This document shows, one piece after another, positions 5,636 through 8,380 of a stretch of 8,380 nucleotides of DNA. The notes below the pieces were generated by a model. It worked only from the letters and a program-made list of their open reading frames with translations. It did no database searches and had not been told where the DNA came from. Position numbers and translations under genes: made by a program. Origin of the DNA: an uncultured Bacteroidales bacterium (GTDB lineage Bacteria; Bacteroidota; Bacteroidia; Bacteroidales; P3). Position 1 is the stretch's first letter. Every line of letters starts with the position of its first letter. The stretch covers positions 1 to 8,380 of the forward strand of contig CAMWTX010000060.1 of NCBI GenBank assembly GCA_947177315.1, written 5' to 3'.

Positions 5636-7642
5636 ATGAAAAGATTGTTTTTGTTTTGCCTTTTGCTTTTGTCGGGCATCACTTGTTTGAACGCGCAGGA
5701 AATCGATGATAACTCCGTTCTTCTGATAGTCGGTTCGGACACGACCACGCGCGGGGAGTTCTACAAGAATTACACCCAGAATGCGGTGCGGGGCAGGGAT
5801 ACTGAGAGCAAGGCGGAATTGGAAAATTACCTGCAGCTGTATATCAATTTCCGTTTGAAGGTGGAAGCCGCCAAGGATGCCGGTTACGACACCATCAGAC
5901 TGTTGCAGGAGGAATTGGACAACTACCGGGCGCAGTTCGCCAAGCCCTACCTGCAGGATCAGGAGATGGCGGAAAAACTTTATGCGGAGGCTTACGACCA
6001 TTTGAAGTACAATATCGGAGCGCGGCATATCCTGATAGGTGTTGACAGGTACGCCAAACCTGCCGATACGCTGGCGGCCTACAAAAAGTGCTTGGATGTA
6101 CGCAAGCAATTGATGGCGGGGGCTGATTTCTGCGATATGGTGATCCGTTACTCTTCGGAATACCGCCGCCCCAAAGGAAATCTGCTTCCCCAAAAGACGG
6201 GGTATGAAGGCCGTTTGCCTTATATCACGGGCATGAGCATGGTTTATCCCTTTGAGCAGGCGTTGTACAATCTCAAGGTGGGAGAGATTTCCATGCCGGT
6301 GCGTACCCGTTACGGCTACCACCTGATACAGATGATGGACAAGCGTCCTGCCTTGGGCAAGGTGAGGTTCCGCAACATCATGGTGATGTCGATGCCGGGT
6401 GATACCTCACAACGGGCGTTCGACAAGATAAACGCGGTTTACGATAGCTTGCAGGCGGGTGCGAATTTTTCCCGTATGGCGGCACAGTTTTCGGAAGACC
6501 GTTCTTCGGCTCCCCGTGGCGGTGAAGTGTCTTTGACTAAGTTGGACAGGATGTTGCCCGAAGTTATTGAACAGCTTTTTTCGCTCAAGGAGGGGGAATA
6601 CACCAAGCCTTTCCGTTCCCGCATAGGCTGGCATATCGTGCAGCTGGAAGAAAAGTCGGGTGTGGAAGATTATGAAAGTACACGTTCGGTAATCGTCTAT
6701 ACTTTCGACAATGATCAGGAGCGGGGTATGATTCCCTTGGCCGCCAAACAGCAGGAACTATTGGCGCAGACCCAATGGAAGTTGAATCAGGACGTATGGA
6801 AAGAAGTGTTGAAATATCTGCCCGATACGGTGCGCGGCGACAGGTTGCCGAAAGACTCGATGGCCAATCCCAAACTGTTCGGCAAGACGCTCTTGGTTTA
6901 TGAAGGCAAGGATGTTCCGGTTTGGCGGTTCATGAAATTGGCTCAGCAGATGACCCGGCGTGATGTTATCGTGGACGTGAAGTCTTGGGCGAACGATATG
7001 CTCCAGAGTTTCCTAGGTTCGCAGGCCATTATCCATGAACTTTCGATACTCGAATCCAAATATCCCGATTTTGCCGCCATGATGAAGGAATACCGCGACG
7101 GTATCTATCTTTTCGACATCAACAACCGTACCGTATGGGGCAAGGCGGTGGACGATACGGCAGGTTTGGAAAATTACTACGAAAAGCATAAGTCCAAGTA
7201 TTTTTCGCCGGCCAAGGCGGTGGCTACCGTGTTTACCTACAATGTGGCCAAAATCGATACGAAAGCCGTGCGCAAACTGATGCAGAAGGCTTATAACGGC
7301 AAATGGTCTTTCGAAAGGCTGAAAGCCGATGCCATCGATATGTTCGGAGAAAGCAACATCCGTGTGGATTCGATGGCCTACTTGCAAGGAAAGAACTATT
7401 TTGTGGATAAGGTGGAATGGAAGCCCGGCCTTTCTTCCGACCTGCTTTCCGGCACCGATTCCAAGGCTTTTGTTTGGATTCACGATGTGATAAAGCCGCG
7501 CCAATATACGCTGGATGAGGTAAGGGGTACGGTGATTACCGACTATCAGGGACACTTGGAAAGAGAGTGGCTCAAGCAACTGAAGGACACTTACAAGATA
7601 ACGGTCAACCAAGATGTGTTTAACAGCCTCCTTCCGCGCTAA
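5636..7642 (+). CDS. Secreted PpiC/SurA-type peptidylprolyl isomerase, two parvulin domains
   Basis: This is a periplasmic folding factor that should isomerise X-Pro bonds and/or chaperone envelope proteins. The N-terminus MKRLFLFCLLLLSG is a signal peptide with a likely signal peptidase I cut after LNA (residue 20). Cys17 does not sit in a proper lipobox. A SurA-like helical segment spans about 24-125. Two parvulin domains follow, at about 126-235 (ARHILI start, GYHLIQ end) and 242-340 (FRNIMV start, FSEDRSSAPRGGE at 285-297, GWHIVQ end). Domain 1 keeps both parvulin histidines (His131, His229). Domain 2 has Asn247 in the first position but keeps Asp288 and His333. Residues 341-668 are not recognised by motif; YYEKHKSKYF and the following stretch faintly resemble a third, degenerate parvulin unit, and the C-terminus is helical and charged. 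The gene follows guaB by 67 bases and overlaps the next gene. The family call is firm; the clients are unknown. Confidence 0.93.
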   Translation: MKRLFLFCLLLLSGITCLNAQEIDDNSVLLIVGSDTTTRGEFYKNYTQNAVRGRDTESKAELENYLQLYINFRLKVEAAKDAGYDTIRLLQEELDNYRAQFAKPYLQDQEMAEKLYAEAYDHLKYNIGARHILIGVDRYAKPADTLAAYKKCLDVRKQLMAGADFCDMVIRYSSEYRRPKGNLLPQKTGYEGRLPYITGMSMVYPFEQALYNLKVGEISMPVRTRYGYHLIQMMDKRPALGKVRFRNIMVMSMPGDTSQRAFDKINAVYDSLQAGANFSRMAAQFSEDRSSAPRGGEVSLTKLDRMLPEVIEQLFSLKEGEYTKPFRSRIGWHIVQLEEKSGVEDYESTRSVIVYTFDNDQERGMIPLAAKQQELLAQTQWKLNQDVWKEVLKYLPDTVRGDRLPKDSMANPKLFGKTLLVYEGKDVPVWRFMKLAQQMTRRDVIVDVKSWANDMLQSFLGSQAIIHELSILESKYPDFAAMMKEYRDGIYLFDINNRTVWGKAVDDTAGLENYYEKHKSKYFSPAKAVATVFTYNVAKIDTKAVRKLMQKAYNGKWSFERLKADAIDMFGESNIRVDSMAYLQGKNYFVDKVEWKPGLSSDLLSGTDSKAFVWIHDVIKPRQYTLDEVRGTVITDYQGHLEREWLKQLKDTYKITVNQDVFNSLLPR

Positions 7643-8378
7643 GAAAGTTTGGCTGGCGGTTCTGCCGCTTTGCGCCTTGCTGTTGTTTTCCTGCCGTTTC
7701 CGCAAGGGGGTTCCCTTTGATGCGGTGGCGCGGGTAGGAAGTGAATTTCTGACGGCAAAGGAATTGGAGCGCATGATGCCCGAAGGTGTCCTGCCCACCG
7801 ACAGTGCCGATGTGGCGCAGAAGAAAATATCGGCATGGGTGGCGCGCCAGGTGCTGTTGGACAAGGCCCAGCGCAATATCGATGAGAAAGAGGCGGGCAT
7901 CGAGGAACAGATTGCCCAGTACCGCGAGTCGCTGTTGATTTTTTCGTACGAGAACAAGATAACGCAGCAGTTGCTCGACACGGTGGTTTCCGATAAGGAG
8001 ATAGAAGATTACTATAAAGCCAACCAGTCGCAGTTTGTGCTCAAGAGCAATATTGTGCGCACCCGATTCGTCAAGGTGAGCAAGACCTCCAAGGATGCCC
8101 AGCAGATAAAGCGTGAGTTGTTTGCCGTTCCCTTTGAGGAAAGCAATCTGTTGGATTTGGCGGAATTGTGCCGCCGCAGCGCGGACAACTACTATTTTGA
8201 CGATGAACGTTGGATTTTCTTCAACGACCTGTTGCGGGAAGTGCCGATTCAGACCTACAACCAGGAGTCGTTTTTGCGCAACAACCGGAATATCGAGATA
8301 AATACCGGCGACTATTGGTATTATGTAACGATTGTCGATTTTACACAACATACGCAGCCGCCGATCTTTCGCGTGTAG
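7614..8378 (+). CDS. Predicted lipoprotein related to PpiC/SurA, non-catalytic
   Basis: This is a 254-residue envelope protein, probably a chaperone-like partner of the upstream isomerase. The ATG at 7614 lies inside the preceding gene, giving a 29-base overlap in another frame. It is the only start that keeps the full lipoprotein signal: positively charged RAKK (8-11), a hydrophobic core, and LLFSC with acceptor Cys27. RFRKG follows the cysteine rather than an acidic run, so a surface-export signal is absent and a periplasm-facing lipoprotein is inferred. A SurA-N-like helical region (about 35-125) leads into DKEIEDYYKANQSQF (127-141), the linker typically seen just before a parvulin domain. 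The following 110 residues have a parvulin-like layout but lack the histidines and the FS.D...GG.L pattern, so I expect no isomerase activity. The TAG stop lies two bases before the window edge. Relatives usually have one more helix after this point, so it may be shortened. Confidence 0.8.
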   Translation: MCLTASFRAKKVWLAVLPLCALLLFSCRFRKGVPFDAVARVGSEFLTAKELERMMPEGVLPTDSADVAQKKISAWVARQVLLDKAQRNIDEKEAGIEEQIAQYRESLLIFSYENKITQQLLDTVVSDKEIEDYYKANQSQFVLKSNIVRTRFVKVSKTSKDAQQIKRELFAVPFEESNLLDLAELCRRSADNYYFDDERWIFFNDLLREVPIQTYNQESFLRNNRNIEINTGDYWYYVTIVDFTQHTQPPIFRV

Positions 8379-8380
8379 AT

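Noticed and set aside
5652..5690. Possible lipoprotein signal in the 668-residue protein (Cys17)
   Set aside because: The residues before the cysteine are G-I-T, which do not form a lipobox. LNA followed by QE gives a normal signal peptidase I site instead.

Overview
The window looks like ordinary chromosomal DNA from a member of the Bacteroidota, most likely Bacteroidales. Three things suggest this. The best promoter matches are the phylum's TTTG / TAnnTTTG type, and the genes lack clear Shine-Dalgarno sequences. The protein variants also fit: an ABC-2 permease with an LPAS..EK motif, and large multi-domain periplasmic PpiC-type isomerases next to IMP dehydrogenase. Base composition and codon use look uniform, and I see no tRNA, rRNA, IS element, CRISPR array, integrase or other sign of recent transfer. 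The genus cannot be named from sequence reading alone.

Left part, minus strand (1-1371): a two-gene ABC-2 exporter unit. The ATPase gene is read first. After 35 bases comes the permease gene, which runs off the left edge of the window. A well-formed Bacteroidota promoter lies just upstream of the ATPase, in the 118-base divergent gap, and A-tracts sit behind it.

Middle, plus strand (1434-4010): a YifB/ComM-type AAA+ protein, then a GC-rich hairpin that may be a terminator, then a ten-helix EamA/DMT-type membrane transporter. These two genes need not be functionally linked.

Right part, plus strand (4030-8378): guaB (IMP dehydrogenase, guanine nucleotide synthesis) with -7 promoter elements upstream. 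It is followed by two envelope proteins of the PpiC/SurA folding family: a 668-residue secreted protein with two parvulin domains, and a 254-residue predicted lipoprotein whose start lies inside the end of the preceding gene. The second protein has no recognisable catalytic parvulin residues and stops two bases before the window edge, perhaps earlier than its relatives do. These two probably act together in outer-membrane or periplasmic protein folding.

There is no gene-free stretch longer than about 120 bases. I found no convincing undescribed system. The points most worth a second look are the apparently early stop of the last gene, the uneven conservation of catalytic residues between the two parvulin domains, and the non-canonical signature motif of the ABC ATPase.
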